Shown here: piece after piece, positions 31,425 to 43,634 of the stretch
Position numbering within the stretch: the first letter of the stretch is position 1
How the letters are laid out: every line of letters begins with the position of its first letter
Assembly: GCA_030710605.1 (NCBI GenBank)
Contig: CP092886.1
Coordinates: 49,530,390 to 49,594,389, forward strand
Source: Cordylochernes scorpioides
Lineage: Eukaryota; Arthropoda; Arachnida; Pseudoscorpiones; Chernetidae
Length of the DNA stretch: 64,000 bases
Direction of reading: 5' to 3'
The notes under the pieces: model-generated
What the model saw: only the letters and a program-made list of their open reading frames with translations
Told to the model about the DNA's origin: nothing
The model's database searches: none
Program-made: the position numbers and the translations under genes

Positions 31425-32310
31425 GATCAATATTTATATACATATATGCCATTGAGAAAACTCTCAAAAATATACTTAAAATACCCTCATTCATATAGAA
31501 TTTCAACGTTATATTTTTAAAGTTACGCAGATTAAATTATTAATTTTGAAGAGGAATGGTGTAAACTAAATAGAGTCGGCATCAATCCTCCCCACGTGGG
31601 CCGCCGCTCATTTGAATAATTTCTTCATTTATAGAGATTTCCCTAATTAATTCCTCTGAAATATAGCCAACAATTCTCTTATCCACCGAGAATATTTAAA
31701 TTTACGATTATTGTTAAAATAATTAAATCAGATTTACTTTTTAGGCTAACTTAAATAATCACATCGATTTCCAACACATGTTTACACATGAATTTGAAAT
31801 TGGAATATCCCTGCCTATACTTCGTGTTCAAATTTCAATTAATAAAATATATTCAGGAAAAGGTTCAAGCGATATATCTATATAAATTGATTAACTATAT
31901 ATAGAGCCTAGTCACTAAGGCCACATAATGAGTCGGTTGTGAATTAAATTAAGCGTCGTCAGAACTAGGGCAATCATTGACCCTTCCTCCAGCGCCGGCC
32001 GCAGCCCAAGGCGCTGAATCTTAATACTTCTTGTTTCTATCTCCCTAGAAGTAAGCGATCAATAAGAACCACCCTATGTGGGCGTCCAAGGATCTGGCCT
32101 TGGTTACCTAGCTACACCTTGGCAAACTTCCAGCCTTCTGGAGGTCAATGCTGTTTTTACCTGCTACGAAAACCATTTCGCCTTCTTTTTCGTGCACGCA
32201 AAGGTCTCGCCAGGCGGCCGCCCCGGTCTTGCCCCACATGTCACCCAAATGATGCTGAAGGAAGGCATGAATATTAAAATGTAATTAGGGAGTTGCCCTC
32301 GACCCCTAGT
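31425..32310. other. Unique DNA with GC-rich island
   Basis: Two GC-richer blocks (31560-31615 and 31960-32300) show no repeat match in the window. A 68-codon open frame at 32078-32284 crosses the second block (residues such as GGRPGLAPHVTQMM), but it has no acceptor-donor context that convinces and no known motif. It may be an unrecognised exon or a conserved noncoding element. Confidence 0.3.
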
Positions 32311-33137
32311 GAGAGAAGGATTTGGGTCATGTCCAGATAATTTCCTGATGAAAATTGAAAAAGATTAGTGTTTGCATCTAACTATATTCATTGTTTATGG
32401 ATTATCTCTCTCGTCCAGCCTTTTATATTTCTAATGAATTAGTGAATATATATATATTTCTCATATATATAAAAGATAAATTATCTTTTATATCTTTTAC
32501 ATTTTAAAAAATTGTAGTTCATATTCAGATAGTTTAAGCCTAAGTAAATTATGGCCTTGATTAAATGAAAATACCCACTATGTGAAACAAAGAAATGAGT
32601 AGGTTAAATATTTTTAAAATATATATTATATATGTGGCCATTACTCGGTCTAAATTTGTGTGTAGAAAAGTATATATAAAAGGATAAACAATATTCTAAT
32701 AAATGAAAATATTTAAAATAAGACTTATATCTATCTTGAATCACTTGTTCTATCGTTTTTTTAATAGAAATTTTAGATATACAATATTTGAAATCAACAG
32801 TCAACTTAATTAAAAGACAAATATAAAGAGACGCAATTCGAAATTAAACTATATCAGAATAATTCTCAAATTAGCAGCCTGCGTCAACATGGAAAATAAA
32901 AATTTAAAAATTATATAGAAGTTTAAAAGCCGAATTTAAACTTAATTTGAGGATTGTGAACAAATGTTAGGGTCGGAGGTTGAAGGGATTTTACTCTAGC
33001 TTATATTTACACAACGAAATTAAATGAAAACTTTGGTATGGAGGGCTAATTATAAGAAAAACATAAGCAACTGAAAGTATTATTTTTAAAATTAAAATCA
33101 GGGATCTCTAATGCAGCTGACATGTTTTCTTGTAATT
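32311..33137. other. AT-rich sequence, no gene seen
   Basis: Only low-complexity AT sequence with a small self-complementary stretch at 32455-32510. Confidence 0.4.
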
Positions 33138-33151
33138 AGACTCTGTGGCAA

Positions 33152-33289
33152 TGTCTGAGCGAATTTGAGTTGGTGAACTTCGCTCGAACTTCCGGGCCAC
33201 TCGGCAGACATCGTCTTCTTCAGCAGCATTGTGCTCGGCAGCTCAAGATGCTCACGTTCTGTCGCTTGTCGCGATTGTTAAAATAAAAT
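33152..33289 (+). CDS. Candidate terminal exon, function unknown
   Basis: A pyrimidine-rich acceptor TTTTCTTGTAATTAG precedes a GC-rich block that stays open from the AG to a TAA, about 46 codons, including SEFELVNFARTSGPLGRHR and RLLQQHCARQLKMLTF. The composition contrast with the surrounding AT-rich DNA and the immediate frame after the acceptor are the only evidence. EFELVNFA faintly recalls the end of the third membrane segment of ligand-gated channels, but the expected preceding residues are missing. It could equally be conserved noncoding sequence. Confidence 0.25.
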
Positions 33290-33480
33290 TACACTTCAAA
33301 TAAATTAGTCTGTAATGAAGTATATGTGCTTTTTAATCAAGTAGTTCATCGATTGATGTGAAATGACGAAATAAACAGAAATATTTATACGCGAGTAATA
33401 GTGTTACCCCAGTATTTATTAGAATAAGAACAAATGATTGTTGGGTGAAGCGTTTCCTTTATTTATTATTTGAAGTAATG

Positions 33481-33514
<34 letters not shown>

Positions 33515-34037
33515 GGGGAGGGGGGGAGATTGGAGATCGAAACTACTTTTATTAATATAAAATTATATAAGGGAAATACCAAATTGAATGATAGTGGACA
33601 TTGCTGCTGCTGTGATAGAGATGCGTGGAGACATCTAAGGCTCTTCATTGGACACGACAACAACAACAACCAAATTGAATAAATAAGACTAAATAATGAT
33701 AAATATATGGATGAAATAAATAAGAGAGAGATAGCTTCACTCTTCTACGGCAAAAATAAAACTTTTGTATAATATTTTTATTGTTTCATTTTTGTTTTCA
33801 TATTTGACCGTAGAAAAGCAAACTTATTCGAAAGCTTAAACCACTCTAAAAATGTATTTGTTATTTTTTAATATCAAACAAAATAATGAATGAAAATAAA
33901 TTAAATCACATCAATACTCATCCACTCTTACATATACACATACGTACTCATATATACTCATGGTATCGCACAGAAATCCAAACTTTAATCAATCAATTAA
34001 TAAATAAAAATATTACTTTGAACTTGAAAAGTATTCT

Positions 34038-34074
<37 letters not shown>

Positions 34075-35320
34075 GATTTATATAATATACATATCAGCTT
34101 AACACACACATATATTACCCTAGTTGTGTTTTGTTTTTTTGGACAAGCTCATGACGTGTCAAAGCCGAATTTATTGCTTGGTTCTGTTGTTAAATCTTTC
34201 TGTTAAACAATTGAAACATTTCTCTAATATATTCATAATATTCAACTCAAAATAATAATATAAATTTATCTTCCTCATTACATTTTTCTTTTTTCTACAA
34301 TATACTTTTAGGTATATATATATACCTTTTTATGAAATACATTCTTTTTTGAACAATAGATACAAATTCTTCTCCCCCTAGATAGTATTTTCTATCTACA
34401 AATAATGTGTCAATAATAAATAAAAGACACTGTGTCTTATGGTTTAATATTGCAATATTAACTGAAAATATAGTTTCAATAGTTAGAATACAAAACTTTT
34501 AAAATTCAAAGAAGATCCTTACAAATCCAGTTCCATATCGATCTCTTAATGCTAAAATAAACTCAAGAATATAAACTCTAGAACTTGTTTGATGGTTTTT
34601 ACACCTCTAGATAAACCTAAGAAACACTTGGAATTTTTAGAAAGGCTTAGAAATAAGAAAAGAACTTTGAAGAATTTTTATTATTAGAAAAATCTGTGCT
34701 ATACTGGTGATGTCGTCCAATTTTACTTTTATAATGCAAGTTTGTTCTAAAATATCAGGATGATGGTTATTGGAACCCGCTTAGTTAAGCCACTATTCTG
34801 GGTTTATATATAATTTCACACTTAAATAATATTTACCAAAATATAGCTGTAGAACATGAATTTAAAAAGTTCGTATTTTTTCATAGACCTAAACAATATA
34901 ATCAGAGGAAGAGATATTTCTCAGAATTATATACAATTTTAAAACTCGATCTCTCTTCTCTCTCTCTCTCAGTAAACACTTCAAATTTAACTTAGCAGCA
35001 CGAGCCAAACACACTTCATATTTGAAAAATGGAATATATAAGTAAAGCCTTTTAGTGTTTTCTAAAATATCGATAACTTAAGAAAAAATAAATTTATATT
35101 TCTCTCAAATATTCTCCCTATTTTTAACTATAGATTGCTCAATATATTCCCTTATATAAAAAATATTAAAACTTTAATAGATATACAAATACATATATAA
35201 ATAGCGTAATTCTATATTCAAATTAATTGATTTATTTACATAGCTGAAATACCGAAAATCATCTTTCTCTTTAAAAGCAGACCTTGTGTAACGATCAAAG
35301 TTTTCGAAACTAACGAGAAA
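33290..35320. other. AT-rich sequence with (GA)n and (TA)n
   Basis: (GA)n at 33483-33512 and (TA)n at 34043-34070. Open frames such as 33886-34206 are low-complexity. No gene supported. Confidence 0.45.
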
Positions 35321-35375
35321 TTAAGCGGCTGCCTGAACGCACTTGGCTGCGGCGTGAAGCGAATCGAGCACGTCC
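35321..35375 (-). CDS. Candidate last coding exon of a minus-strand gene
   Basis: On the minus strand a long pyrimidine tract and acceptor (AGTTTTCTTTTGTCTTG, then TATTAG) precede a 55-bp GC-rich exon. The frame, entered in phase 2, reads DVLDSLHAAAKCVQAAA and stops at TAA. AATAAA follows within about 90 bases (near 35235). Joining it to the exon at 38270-38463 keeps phase and gives an all-helical-looking C-terminus. The family was not recognised. Confidence rests on splice signals, phase match and composition. Confidence 0.45.
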
Positions 35376-35714
35376 CTAATACAAGACAAAAGAAAACTTT
35401 TTAAACTAATTAAATAGGAACGTCAAACTGAGTTTTTTCCAGTTGTTTTGTGTTTTTTCATCATTCCGTAACAAAATTTTGTGCAGAAAAGACTAGTGGT
35501 TTGCAAGTGGCCGCTTGCCAACTACGTCAATTACCAGAAGCACGACACCTGAATCCATCACTCTACGGCGTAGGAAACACGACGGGATATATAAGATCAT
35601 AGTATTATTCTGAATCAATAAAAGCTGATGAAGAAATCTTCGAATGATTTTTAAAAATTCCTTCACTTTGTAATATAATGTATTAAAAATATTAATTAAT
35701 ATACTTATCAAATT
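35376..35714. other. Intron-like DNA with a second GC-rich patch
   Basis: 35497-35590 is GC-rich and follows a plus-strand acceptor-like TTTTGTGCAG. Two frames stay open for 20-39 codons. No match was recognised, so it is left unassigned. Confidence 0.25.
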
Positions 35715-36850
35715 CATATCTCAGGGTGGACCATTGTCTCCGTTGTTATAACTGATATATTTAAATGATCTGCTAACTAATTTGCAATCCTTAAACTCTG
35801 AAATAAATTTGCTATGCTGATGATGTAACAATTATATGTTGGAATAATGGGTTAAAAAATCTAAAAAAGTCGATTGAGTTTAATTTGGAAAAGATAGATC
35901 AATGGCGTAATGATAATAAGCTAAATATCAATCTTGATAAAACTAGTATTTTACACTTGCACAATAAAGACAAAATTTCAATTAATTTTAGAGACAATAT
36001 TATTGTGCCCGTAGAAAGAAAATTAAAATTCTTGGAATTACGATTGCGAATCATAGAAGGAAAAACAAATTGAATTTTGGCCCTCACCTTAACATTATAC
36101 TAAACAAAACCCAAAGATTAAAAAATCTTCTTTTTTTCAATATGTGGAAAATCTTGGGGTCTTAGCACCCAAAAAAGGCTTACACTTTATAAATCTATAA
36201 TAAGACCAACGTTAACATACGGAACAGAAATATGGTTTGAATTTATTATCAAAAAATATAAGTACAAACTGAACTCAATGCAATATCAAATTCTGCTATG
36301 GTGTACCCAAACATATAAAACAACCAGTTATAACTGTGTTCACACTTTAGCCAACATTCCTTTGATCACTGATTATATGGAATCTAGAATTATAGGTTAT
36401 ATGAGTTGAATAATTTATCAACAGAAGATAAACAATTTTATGATTTGTATATTCCAGGTATACTCAAAGATTTCATTATATCAAGGATTAATTTACTGAA
36501 AAAGAATACTAAACAAACATTTCAAAGTTTCTTTCCTTATGATATTCCGAAAAATTTTAGACCAAACTATTATAATTCACAATTTATCATAGATCATGGA
36601 AATTTCAAGTTTTTTCTTAAGAAGATTCAGGCTGTGCAAGATTCGACATGTTTCTGTGGATTGGAGAAAACAAACTTCAATACATCTCTTGCTAGAGTGC
36701 CCTGTCTTTCAAGATTACAGAGTCAACAACGGTTTAATAGCTTTAGGCCCTAGTGATTTAATTTCAAGTAAGAACACATATATAAAATTTAATTTCCTTT
36801 GTAAATATATTTTGGATTTCATTAAGAAAAATGGAATTTGATGTAACGAT
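35715..36850 (+). pseudogene. LINE reverse transcriptase remnant (3' half)
   Basis: Plus-strand frames show the non-LTR reverse transcriptase sequence: QGGPLSPLL at 35716, IYLNDLLTNLQS, the catalytic YADD at about 35813, then EKIDQWRNDNKLNINLDKT, and further on a region with CFCG and LLLECPVFQ, matching the Cys-His cluster near the C-terminus of LINE proteins. Several frameshifts and stops (35745, 36075, 36160, 36410, 36680) inactivate it. The upstream endonuclease and the first half of the polymerase are absent, as usual for 5'-truncated insertions. LINE proteins copy their own RNA into nicked chromosomal DNA. Confidence 0.85.
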
Positions 36851-37910
36851 CCCAAGGAAATATTGGACATATCTTGTGGTTGTTAACAATATATAGGTGT
36901 TAAAATTTTACACAAATAAATTTACTGGCAATGCGTTTCTTTTTAAATCTCTACAGACCTTACTGCAATGATATGATTTAATGAATGAGAGGGCTTGGCT
37001 CATCAGTAGTGAACCCTCTCAGCGGTTTCGCCAAATTAATCTCTAGACCGCTCTACTATTGTATTGGACTGGTTTTGTTATATACCCTGCATTTTCTATG
37101 GAAGGCAGCTAAATGGTGTTTAGTGAACTATGGACATAAGCTTATAGGTCTGTAGAGGTACATACATATAAATTTCAAGGTATTGCATCGAGCAAAGCTC
37201 TTCCGCGCAAAACATGTTTTCATAACCATTATATATTAGTAAATTAAATTTTATTGCCCTCTATCGTTAAAATTTTAACACAAATAAATTTACTGGCAAT
37301 GCGTTTCTTTTTAAATCTCTACAGACCTTACTGCAATGATATGATTTAATGAATGAGAGGGCTTGGCTCAGTAAGCTCTGTAGAGATTTAAAAAGAAACG
37401 CAATGCCAGTAAATTTATTTGTGTAAAATTTTAACGATAGAGGGCAATAAAATTTAATTTACTAATATATAATGGTTATGAAAACATGTTTTGCGCGGAA
37501 GAGCTTTTGCTCGATGCAATACCTTGAAATTTATATGTATGTACCTCTACAGACCTATAAGCTTATGTCCATAGTTCACTAAACACCATTTAGCTGCCTT
37601 CCATAGAAAATGCAAACTGTAAAATTTTAACGATAGAGGGCAATAAAATTTAATTTACTAATATATAGGTGTATGCGTGTATTGTGTGTATATATGTATA
37701 TATTTTGAAATTTAATCATGTAACTGTAAATAAAATTCAAAGAATATCTCTATATGTAAATAATATTTATGAATCTTTCTAAGTCGCTTTCTGTTTATAT
37801 TTCCATGTTGAATATTTTCTTTGTTATATTTGTATGTACATTTAGCGCAAGTGTCCCTAGGGGGACATATCGTTTTGAATTCAAATAAATAAATAAATAA
37901 ATCATATCAA
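36851..37910 (+). mobile_element. LINE 3' UTR and AAATAA tail, interrupted
   Basis: Sequence after the coding remnant continues to GTTAACAATATATAGGTG, is broken by the foldback insertion, and resumes at 37672 through TGTACATTTAGCGCAAGTG, CCCTAGGGGGACATATCG to a (AAATAA)n tail at 37883-37905, a typical LINE 3' end. TATATAGGTGT occurs on both sides of the inserted DNA. Confidence 0.7.
36896..37672. mobile_element. Foldback family F1, copy D, rearranged cluster
   Basis: One full unit (36896-37265), a second direct partial unit (37266-37372) and an inverted partial unit (37373-37672) lie inside the LINE tail. The unit has inner repeats CTCTACAGACCT/AGGTCTGTAGAG and the F1 core (36985-37035), on the minus strand TTTGGCGAAACCGC and ACTACTGATGAGCC with arms TTGGC/GCCAA and GAGAGGG/CCCTCTC. 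The direct-plus-inverted layout resembles a template-switch or break-repair product. Confidence 0.75.
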
Positions 37911-38269
37911 ATCAAATTTCTTACTTCTACTTATCGTTAATCTTAAAAATAACTAGTGAATCTGATTACTGTCAATAATTGATGAAACATTGAGGAAATC
38001 GATGACAATAGATCTTGAAATCTTTCTAAAAGAAGCAAAAATTGATGAAAGCGAAGAATATTTAATTCACAATCAAATCCTTTTCAATTTTTTTTTTATT
38101 AATAGTTCTTATTATTAAAATTATTTATAAAATAGTTTTCATTGATAGCTATTTATATTACTAGTTTTTTCCCAAGTTAGCTTTAGAAAAATTGTCTAAT
38201 AGCACGATCAAATTTTCATATAGTTTAAATTCAGTGTCAAATCGATAAAGTATATGTGGGAATATACAC
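37911..38269. other. AT-rich sequence, no feature seen
   Basis: Presumably intron if the two flanking minus-strand exons are real. Confidence 0.35.
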
Positions 38270-38463
38270 CTGCCTAAGACGCGTCCAAGACCTTGTATAA
38301 AATCAGGATATGAAACCGGCTGGCATATTGTAATGGCAGCTCGCACGGTTGTAATTAACTTTTTTGTTGGCTCGAAGTTGTCTGTTCTTTTGGGAAAAAG
38401 CTCCACTCGGGCAAGTGCAAGCTCCTTGGTGATAGAGAAACAGCTGTTCCCAACACACATTTC
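38270..38463 (-). CDS. Candidate internal exon of a minus-strand gene
   Basis: A 194-bp exon candidate lies between the acceptor GTTATTTTTAAAACAG and a donor CAG/GTGTAT. It is fully open in phase 0 and encodes 64 residues, including SCFSITKELALARVELFP, TTVRAAITICQPVSY and DFIQGLGRVLG. It leaves in phase 2, which matches the exon at 35321-35375. The sequence has protein-like composition, balanced codons and predicted helices, but no family was recognised. No repeat in the window matches it. The alternative is a captured transposon fragment. Confidence 0.5.
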
Positions 38464-38687
38464 CTGTTTTAAAAATAACACCCCGATAAATTAAATTGAA
38501 AATTAAATCGACGCAGCCAACAAAGGTTAACTGGTTTTTAAATTGAGATTTAAATATAATTTTCAGAACTCTCCTAGAGTTTGGATATTTATGATGGCTC
38601 CGATCGGGTTCTATTGCTTTATTGGTCTCTTTGAATTCAGAACATTGGAGAAAAAGGCTTCGAGAATATATATATATATATATATAT

Positions 38688-38890
38688 TAAAATGGCATAT
38701 CCTGACCAGGGAGCACATGTGCTTTTCAGAAGGCAGAGCGCCATCTGGTGGAACAGAAATCAACTATTCATTGATTTAGCCTGTTCCCTGATATTGGCCA
38801 ACCCAATTTCTTGATAAATCAAGAAAAGCCATCCACGAACGCGTTTCGCGCTTTTGGCGCTCGTCAGCGTGGAGTAGGCTGAACCATTTT
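38688..38890 (-). mobile_element. Hammerhead-family copy, head and ribozyme only
   Basis: Follows (AT)n directly. Of the CAAAA-loop subtype (GCGCCATCTGGTGGAACAG), ending just after GTAGGCTGAACCATT, i.e. past the ribozyme, then AT-rich DNA. Confidence 0.85.
38832..38873 (-). ncRNA. Type I hammerhead ribozyme
   Basis: Intact: CTGACGA, GCGC-CAAAA-GCGC, GAAA, ACGCGT, TCCACG/CGTGGA. The outer stem I helix AGCC/GGCT is also present. Confidence 0.9.
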
Positions 38891-39520
38891 TATATCTTTT
38901 ATATATAAAAATATATAATATATATATATAAAGGGATAAGTGTATTCATTATATTTAGGGCTAACCTTTGAACGGTATTTGAATTTATAAAGTTTTTGAG
39001 ATTTGAAATACTAGCCTTCAAGAAAAAATCGTTCTTTGTGAGGTTTAAATAAAAACATCGACTATTTCTACTAGGAATTTTTGTAAGCGTACTAAGATTG
39101 AATAGATATTATAAACCTAAATTTCGAAAAAATTAAAAGCATTTAAATTATAATAGGAATATATATGTTTTTATTTTTTGTATTATAATCTAATATTGAG
39201 GGTAAAAGGAACGAGTATATAATTATTAAATGATGTGATATTTCATGGTACATCTCTCACTATATTTTTATAAATTTAAAATTAATTAATGTAATTATAT
39301 ATTATATATAATTATTGCATATAGAAAGGGATTGACACACACATATTCATGTTCAAGTTTTAGAATTAGATTGATTAGAATTTATTCGGAATATTTTTTA
39401 TATATTTTATGCTTAATATCTCCTACAATCAAAGTCTCTATCCGTACTAACCAATATTGTCTAAGAATACGCAAATATTTCCAAGTAAATGTTAAATGTT
39501 CTCGAATTGAAACTGTTTAA
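38891..39520. other. AT-rich sequence, no gene seen
   Basis: Nothing recognised. Confidence 0.4.
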
Positions 39521-39860
39521 GAGACGGCGGTTAATTCGACAGTGCTAATGGTAAGACTTACCTCTTAACGCCAGTCCTCTCATTTTTAACGGCTCTTGGG
39601 GCATGGGGGCGACTTGACCAGATGACCAAATATTTAATTATTTTAAAAACGAGCCATTTTAATTAGGCCCCTCATATCACCGCCACAAGCCATTAGGTGC
39701 ACCGCCCGCCAACAGAACCAACCTCGGCACAAACTGCTGATACTTGGGGTAATTAATTACCGCGCAAGTTGGCGATGGTTTAATTGTTGCCTGATGGATG
39801 CTCCTTTCTTCTACGGCTCTCTACACGAGCTTCTACTCGAACATTGTAGGTTGATTCAAT
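39521..39860. other. GC-richer unique block, candidate conserved noncoding element
   Basis: Contains TTTAATTATTTTAAAAACGA, TTTTAATTAGGCCCCTCAT and GGGGTAATTAATTACCGCGC, i.e. clustered homeodomain-type TAATTA sites in a GC-rich frame, with no open reading frame and no repeat copies. The composition is typical of developmental enhancers, but this is inference only. Confidence 0.35.
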
Positions 39861-40189
39861 TTGAACGATTTTTGGAATTGTCACATTGAGCGATAGGTGG
39901 ATATATATATATTTAATTGGTCATTAGAACAATGCATTGAGTTTATCAACTTAGTTGAAACCTTAGGAATGAGCCACAGCATAAATAATATGATAAACCT
40001 ACTACATTATTATAATGCATAACATCTTTTGGTACATGAATATCACACATCCTCCCTCAACATTATATTAGTTACATTCTTTTCACACAGAATCATTCAA
40101 TTAATTAAATAATAAGGAAACTGTTTTTTTTTAAATTATATTTTCATAGCTCTATGTTATGTTAGAAAATCGGTTATATTATTAAATTC

Positions 40190-41490
40190 ACCGCATATAG
40201 ACCATCTATTTACTTGAGAGAATTCGGTAAATTTTTACATTCACCACATCTCGACCATCTATTTACTTGAGAGAATTCGGTAAATTTTTACATTCACCAC
40301 ATCTCGACCATCTATTTACTTTAGTGAATTGGGTAAATTTTTACATTCACCACATCTCGACCATCTATTTACTTTAGAGAATTGGGTAAATTATTACATT
40401 CACCACATCTAGACCATCTATTTATTTAAGATAATTTGATAAATTTTTACATTCACCACATCTCGACCATCTATTTACTTTAGAGAAATGGGTAAATTAT
40501 TACATTCACCACATCTAGGCCATCTATTTACTTGAGAGAATTGGGTAAATTATTACATTCACCACATCTAGACCATCTATTTATTTAAGAGAATTTGATA
40601 AATTTTTACATTCACCACACATCTCGACCATCTATTTACTTTAGAGAAATGGGTAAATTATTACATTCACCACATCTAGACCATCTATTTACTTGAGAGA
40701 ATTGGGTAAATTATTATATTCACCACTTCTAGACCATCTATTTACTTGAGAGATTTGGGTAAATGATTACATTCCACACATCTAGACCATCTATTTGCGT
40801 GAGAGCATTGGGTAAATTTTTACATTCACCACATCTCGACCATCTATTTGCGTGAGAGCATTGGGTAAATTATTACATTCACCACATCTCGACCATCTAT
40901 TTGCGTGAGAGCATTGGGTAAATTATTACATTCACCACATCTCGACCATCTATTTGCGTGAGAGCATTGGGTAAATTATTACATTCACCACATCTCGACC
41001 ATCTATTTGCGTGATAGCATTGGGTAAATTATTACATTCACCACATCTCGACCATCTATTTGCGTGAGAGCATTGGGTAAATTATTACATTCACCACATC
41101 TCGACCATCTATTTGCGTGAGAGCATTGGGTAAATTATTACATTCACCACATCTCGACCATCTATTTGCGTGAGAGCATTGGGTAAATTATTACATTCAC
41201 CACATCTCGACCATCTATTTGCGTGAGAGCATTGGGTAAATTATTACATTCACCACATCTCGACCATCTATTTGCGTGAGAGCATTGGGTAAATTATTAC
41301 ATTCACCATATCTCGACCATCTATTTGCGTGTGAGCATTGGGTAAATTATTACATTCACCACATCTCGACCATCTATTTGCGTGTGAGCATTGGGTAAAT
41401 TATTACATTCACCACATCTAGACCATCTATTTGCGTGAGAGCATTGGGTAAATTCTTAAATCCACCAAATCTTTACACCATCTATCTACT
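40190..41490 (+). repeat. 53-bp minisatellite, about 24 units
   Basis: The unit is GACCATCTATTTACTTGAGA, GAATTGGGTAAATTATTACA, TTCACCACATCTC. Two subtypes are arranged in blocks: units up to about 40790 carry TTTACTT.AGAGAATT, while units from about 40790 on carry TTTGCGTGAGAGCATT and are nearly identical. Edge units (40145-40190 and 41455-41560) are diverged. Confidence 0.95.
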
Positions 41491-41560
41491 TTTAGTATAA
41501 TCTTGTAGTTATTACATTCCCTACATCTCTACCACCTATTTACTTAGAGAAAATATTATT

Positions 41561-43317
41561 TTCGGGGAAAATTTCAAACGATTTTTAATTCGGAAATTTT
41601 TAAATTCTCATATAAATATCGAATCATTTCCTAAATACATACAAATATATATTTACTCAAGGAATATTAAATTGAAATTATCCTCCAATCAAGCGTTTCC
41701 AACCTTCTGTGAGAATATATTCCATTCAGAAAATTGATGAATGCATCTCATTGTAGGAGTTGTCTAATGCTAATTAGAAGCATATCAAATACCCTATCTC
41801 CTATTACAGTACATCCAGGCTCATATACATGTCTATCTATGCTTCTAAATAATGAATATTTTAATCGAGTCAGCGATTATCATGATATTTTATCTTCGAG
41901 AAACATCAGACAATGTAAAATACTAAAAATAGTTCGGTTAACAAGTGGGATAGTTAAAAGGACGATATTTCACGTGGAGAAACTACCGCGAACGTTTGAA
42001 TTATTGAAGAGTTCGGACAAATGAATTATATATTTACCAGATGAAGATCGATTATGGTCGCGCGATTCCCTGCTAAGTGGTGATCTACAGGTTCTTTTTA
42101 AATAGTCCTTCTATTTAAAATTGTTTGTCCAATCAAATTTGATAATTTAATTAATATGTAAATTAGGATAATCGGAATAGCTATAATTAATAAAGTTTTG
42201 AATTAAGAACTATAATGGGAAACTTAATCTCTGGACAAATAATTAGGCCCTAATAAGATAATAATTAGTGTATTGTGTATTGTAATTTTATTGTTATTAT
42301 CTTCACATATATATGTGAATATGTTAACAACAAATATATAATAACTCAAATAAATTTGGAAATAGTTTGCTTTGTGAAAAATGTTTACGAGTTCAAAATT
42401 TGATATGTTCTTTTTTGGCGCAGTAGGTTTATACTAATAAAGAAAATCATTTTAGGACTGAAGTATGATATAAGTGTTCAAATATAAATGGGTATATTTT
42501 ATACCTATACCACTTTATCGGTAGAATTTAGTTAATCGTAGCCAGTGAATATAAATTCTGTTTCTCTGAATTCTACTTCAGACATAACGGAACATTCCAC
42601 TTCCGAGATACATATAAATCTCACATTAGGCATCAATAGAATCTCATTTGAAAATTGAACTGGACTTATGAATTTTTAATAAACCGCTCAAATAATGGAA
42701 AATGGAAAGGTTATGGCTGACAAGTCAAGAAATTCAATTAACCTATATAACTCATTGGGAGATTAAAAATGAGTTATATTTATGCATTTATATCAGGAAA
42801 TTGTGCGACACCGATGGATTGCAAATTTCCATCAGCAATATAAAATGCATTCTGAATATGAAGTGCGATTATTCATAGCAGTAATGGGATATCTATTAGA
42901 TGAATTATTCTTGATTATCAGTCTTATATAAGATCGAACTTGGGAACTCAAATTTTATTCTCTCTATTTCAGATTTTATATATTTATTAAAAACAAAATG
43001 TGGGTTCTAAAATATCCTTAATGTCTCAAAGGTTAAGGACAAGAGTCTCCTATCCATCCAGCAAAAGTTGGGAAGGCTAAAACCATCGCACAGCCAGGCC
43101 TCCTCAACAACTGAACAGGAAATAAATAAATTTCTGTAACGAAGATTAAGAGCAGAAGACAGCGGCAAGACCTGGGCAGAGCTGTAGGTCTGACTGCGAC
43201 TTTTGACCAATGAAACTTCGTAGAGTGTGGAGAGCATGGACTTCCATCCAGTCCAAAATATGAAGGCGCTGAAGCAGATGCTGGGTGTGTGTGTATAGTT
43301 TATAAGTGATCAGTATA
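41561..43317. other. AT-rich DNA with minor GC patches
   Basis: A 96-codon frame at 41734-42024 shows no recognised motif. A 57-bp GC-richer patch at 42045-42100 has minus-strand acceptor- and donor-like ends but is too short to call. 43000-43260 is GC-richer and unassigned. Confidence 0.3.
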
Positions 43318-43430
43318 CCACCTGATGAAGATGTCCGGCCAGGTTATGGTTGGGCTGGCCAGCGTCGACTTGGCGGAGCGCCTGGTTAAGAAGGGCCTCA
43401 ACATCGGAAAAAAATTGCTGAAATATTCTC
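43318..43430 (+). pseudogene. Possible LINE ORF1 fragment
   Basis: A plus-strand stretch reads MKMSGQVMVGLASVDLAERL then VKKGLNIG. The pattern VxVGLASVxLAxRLVxxGLxIG resembles the start of ORF1/gag-like proteins of some LINEs. It is short and without context, so the assignment is weak. Confidence 0.3.
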
Positions 43431-43634
43431 AATATAGGAAAATGGAGAAAAATAAGTGATTTCAAAAACCTTCGGAGTGACCCTTGTATCTATGTTATTT
43501 TAAAAAATTGTTTAAAGTTACATAATGCTATACTAATAAAATATATCTCTTTATTTCTTATCATATAGATATAATTTTAAAATAAAATAATATTATAAAT
43601 TATATTAATAATTATATATGATATATATGCCCCC

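Noticed and set aside
33886-34206. 106-codon frame
   Set aside because: Built from (CA)n/(TA)n low-complexity sequence.
35497-35590. Exon with frame KWPLANYVNYQKHDT
   Set aside because: Acceptor-like start but competing open frames, no donor and no recognised family; left as an unassigned GC-rich patch.
40190-41490. Regular repeats that could suggest a CRISPR array
   Set aside because: Units are contiguous 53-bp copies without unique spacers, in eukaryotic DNA. It is a minisatellite.
42045-42100. Micro-exon on the minus strand
   Set aside because: AG and GT ends are present and two frames are open, but 55 bp in isolation is not significant.
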